From: Pseudomonas hunanensis
GTDB lineage: Bacteria; Pseudomonadota; Gammaproteobacteria; Pseudomonadales; Pseudomonadaceae
Reading direction: 5' to 3'
NCBI RefSeq assembly: GCF_013393325.1
Contig: NZ_QJRC01000101.1
Location: forward strand, 204,894-268,893
Length of the DNA: 64,000 bases
The notes beneath the pieces were generated by a model. It saw only the letters and a program-made list of their open reading frames with translations, made no database searches and was not told the origin of the DNA. The first letter of the stretch is position 1; each line of letters begins with the position of its first letter. Positions 61,721 through 64,000 of this stretch are shown in pieces. The translations under genes were made by a program, and so were the position numbers.

Positions 61721-64000
61721 TTAGAAGGTCTGGCCCAGAGAGAATTGGAACACCTGGGTATCGGCATCGTCCGGCTTCTTGACCGGCATTGCCAGGCTGA
61801 AGCTCAGCGGGCCCAGTGCGGTAATCCAGGTGACACCCAGGCCGACCGAACTGGCCATGCCCGAGAAGCCGACCTTCTCGCAATCAGGTTTGTTGCCGCA
61901 ATTGGTGTCGAACACGTTACCCACGTCCCAGAACACGGACGTGCGCAGCGAACGCTGATCCTTGACGAACGGCAGCGGGAACAGCAATTCGACGCCACCT
62001 TGAACCAGCACGTTGCCACCGAACGGCAGCGGATCCTGGTCCGGGTCACGGATGGTACCGGGTTTGCCGTTAGGATCATCCGCGCCACGGCTCGGGGTAC
62101 TGCGCGGGCCCAGGCTGCTGTCCTTGAAGCCACGGACAGAGTTGAAGCCACCTGCGAAGTAGTTCTCGTAGAACGGCAGGCCCGATGTACTGCCATAACC
62201 ATCACCATAGCCCAGTTCGGTGTGCAGGCGCAGGGTGTAGTCGTTGCTGATCGGCTGGAACAGCTGCCCACGGTAGTCGAGCTTGAAGAACGACAGGTCG
62301 CTGCCCGGAATGGTGGATTCCAGGGTCAGGCTTTGCGAGTGACCACGGGTGGCCAGCACGCCTTTGTTCAAGGTCGATTCGGACCAACCGATCGAAGCCT
62401 TGAAGTTCAGGAAGTTGTCGCCTTCCTGGTCGAGGAAATCGAAGATCTCGTCAACGGTGTACTTACCGGTCTTGATCTTGTCTTGCTGCACGCTCAGGCC
62501 GTAGGTCAGGCGCGAGGTTTCGCTGATCGGGTAGCCCAGGCTCACGCCGGCACCGTAGCTGTCCACCGCATAGCTGGCCACGTCGACGTCGAGGTCGTCG
62601 TAGTCGGTGCTGCGGTAGAAGGCGTTGTAGCCCAGGCTGACGCCATCGGCAGTGAAGTAGGGATCAACGAAGCCGAAGTTGTAGCGGGTCTGGTATTCCG
62701 AACGGGTCAGGCCGACGGATACTTTGTTACCGGTACCGAGGAAGTTGCTCTGGCTGATCGAACCACCGAGGATCAGGCCGGCGCTCTGGGCGAAACCGAC
62801 GCTGGCGGTGATCGAGCCGGAGGCCTGCTCTTCGACGCTGTAGTTGACGTCGACCTGGTCGTCGGTGCCCGGCACCGGTGGGGTCTCGACGTTGACTTCC
62901 TTGAAGAAGCCCAGGCGCTCCAGACGGGTCTTGGACTGGTCGATCAGGTAGGTCGACGCCCACCCGCCTTCCATCTGGCGCATTTCGCGGCGCAGCACTT
63001 CGTCTTCGGTCTTGGTGTTGCCGCGGTAGTTGATGCGGTTGACGTAGGCACGCTTGCCCGGGTCGACCACGAACATGATGTCGACCGTGTGGTCCTGGTC
63101 GTTCGGCTGTGGCACGCCGTTGACGTTGGCGAAGGTGTAGCCTTCGTTACCCAGGCGGCGGGTGATCAGCTCGGAGGTGGTGGTCATCACCTTGCGCGAG
63201 AATACCTGGCCTGGCTGCACCAGCAGCAGCGACTTGACCTGGTCTTCCGGCACCTTGAGGTCACCGGACAGCTTCACGTCGCGAACGGTGTACTTCTCGC
63301 CTTCGTTGATGTTGACGGTGATGTAGACGTGCTTCTTGTCCGGCGTGATGGACACCTGGGTGGAGGCGATGTCCATGTTGATGTAGCCGCGGTCCAGGTA
63401 GTAGGAACGCAGGCGCTCCAGGTCACCGGAGAGTTTTTCACGGGCGTACTTGTCATCGTTCTTGAAGAACGACAGCCAGTTGGTGGTCTTCAGCTCGAAC
63501 AGCTGCCCCAGGGTTTCATCATCGAACACGTTGTTGCCAACGATGTTGATGTGCTGGATGGCGGCGACGGTGCCTTCGTTGATCTTGATCTTCAGCGCCA
63601 CACGGTTGCGCGGCTGCGGCACCACTTCGGCGTCGACCTCGGCCGAGTAGCGGCCCTGGGCCACGTACTGGCGTTGCAGCTCGTTACGCACACCTTCGAG
63701 GGTGGCACGCTGGAAGATTTCGCCCTCGGCCAGGCCCGATTGCTTCAGGCCCTTCATCAGGTCTTCGGTGCTGATCGCCTTGTTGCCTTCGATCTCGATG
63801 CTCGACACCGACGGGCGCTCGACCACGTTGATGATCAGCACATTGCCATCGCGGTTCAACTGGATGTCCTGGAAGAACCCGGTCTTGAACAGGGAACGGG
63901 TCGAGTCCACCAGGCGGCGGTCATCGGCCTGGTCGCCGACGTTCAGCGGCAGGGCACCGAACACACTGCCGGCGGAAACCCGCTGCAGGCCGTTGACGCG
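61721..64000 (-). CDS. bamA: Outer membrane assembly factor BamA (partial, N-terminus beyond window)
   Basis: BamA inserts beta-barrel proteins into the outer membrane. About 759 codons are visible, ending FSLGQTF, with a terminal Phe as in outer-membrane barrels. The frame stays open to the right edge, reading RVNGLQRVSAGSVFGALP in POTRA 1. Several POTRA domains (VSSIEIEGNKAISTEDLMKGL, IQHINIVGNNVFDDETLGQ, and RINYRGNTKTEDEVLRREMRQMEG) and the barrel with the lid motif VRGF (SVRGFKDSSLGPR) follow. It heads the skp-lpxD-fabZ-lpxA-lpxB run. Confidence 0.97.
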   Translation of the reverse strand, partial: RVNGLQRVSAGSVFGALPLNVGDQADDRRLVDSTRSLFKTGFFQDIQLNRDGNVLIINVVERPSVSSIEIEGNKAISTEDLMKGLKQSGLAEGEIFQRATLEGVRNELQRQYVAQGRYSAEVDAEVVPQPRNRVALKIKINEGTVAAIQHINIVGNNVFDDETLGQLFELKTTNWLSFFKNDDKYAREKLSGDLERLRSYYLDRGYINMDIASTQVSITPDKKHVYITVNINEGEKYTVRDVKLSGDLKVPEDQVKSLLLVQPGQVFSRKVMTTTSELITRRLGNEGYTFANVNGVPQPNDQDHTVDIMFVVDPGKRAYVNRINYRGNTKTEDEVLRREMRQMEGGWASTYLIDQSKTRLERLGFFKEVNVETPPVPGTDDQVDVNYSVEEQASGSITASVGFAQSAGLILGGSISQSNFLGTGNKVSVGLTRSEYQTRYNFGFVDPYFTADGVSLGYNAFYRSTDYDDLDVDVASYAVDSYGAGVSLGYPISETSRLTYGLSVQQDKIKTGKYTVDEIFDFLDQEGDNFLNFKASIGWSESTLNKGVLATRGHSQSLTLESTIPGSDLSFFKLDYRGQLFQPISNDYTLRLHTELGYGDGYGSTSGLPFYENYFAGGFNSVRGFKDSSLGPRSTPSRGADDPNGKPGTIRDPDQDPLPFGGNVLVQGGVELLFPLPFVKDQRSLRTSVFWDVGNVFDTNCGNKPDCEKVGFSGMASSVGLGVTWITALGPLSFSLAMPVKKPDDADTQVFQFSLGQTF

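Overview
The window is high-GC proteobacterial chromosome with dense core genes. Gene order (relA-rlmD-cysM, gacS-ldhA, recX-recA-pncC-mutS-fdxA, rpoS-nlpD-pcm-surE-truD-ispF, eno-kdsA-pyrG-tilS-accA-dnaE-rnhB-lpxB-lpxA-fabZ-lpxD-skp-bamA), protein lengths and the scattered REP elements (core TTCGCGGG..CCCGC) point to a Pseudomonas of the P. putida group. No prophage, transposase, CRISPR array, tRNA or rRNA was found.

Layout. 1-9.7 kb: the 5' part of hda, an AI-2E family permease and a DUF2066 protein on the minus strand, then purM-purN-DUF3108 on plus, a 60-codon gene, a DUF2058 gene, mazG and relA. 9.7-17.2 kb: rlmD and cysM, an OmpR-type two-component pair in the position held by pirRS in P. 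aeruginosa (no pirA-like receptor gene here), and the hybrid kinase gene gacS. 17.3-28.7 kb: ldhA and a run of small genes (META lipoprotein, TlpA-like thioredoxin, arsC-like, wrbA, DUF2069), a Tag-like glycosylase, ttcA, a Yip1-family membrane protein, a SprT-like protein, the divergent fpr/finR pair, dgkA, an ErdR-like regulator, tapT and a PA3611-like secreted protein. 28.7-36.7 kb: an orphan ribbon-helix-helix gene, a LOG-family gene, recX-recA, pncC, a putative glycosyltransferase, mutS and fdxA. 36.7-64 kb: almost entirely minus strand, from rsmZ and rpoS through the stationary-phase/isoprenoid cluster, the formaldehyde-detoxification genes adhC-fghA with the LysR gene gfnR, and the large central-metabolism and envelope operon ending in a 5'-truncated bamA.

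How the parts connect. The window holds both ends of the Gac/Rsm cascade: the sensor GacS, and the small RNA RsmZ between fdxA and rpoS. RsmZ has a GacA-type upstream box centred about 181 bp before its predicted start, seven GGA motifs and an intrinsic terminator. A PsrA-type operator lies inside nlpD upstream of rpoS, and a second, near-perfect PsrA-type palindrome precedes the uncharacterised 60-codon gene. Other visible regulation is a LexA box at recA, a dyad between fpr and finR, and a perfect 9+9 palindrome beside the orphan RHH gene. The only stretch over 300 bp without a protein gene is 36704-37239, which holds the fdxA terminator, rsmZ with its promoter and GacA box, and the rpoS terminator.
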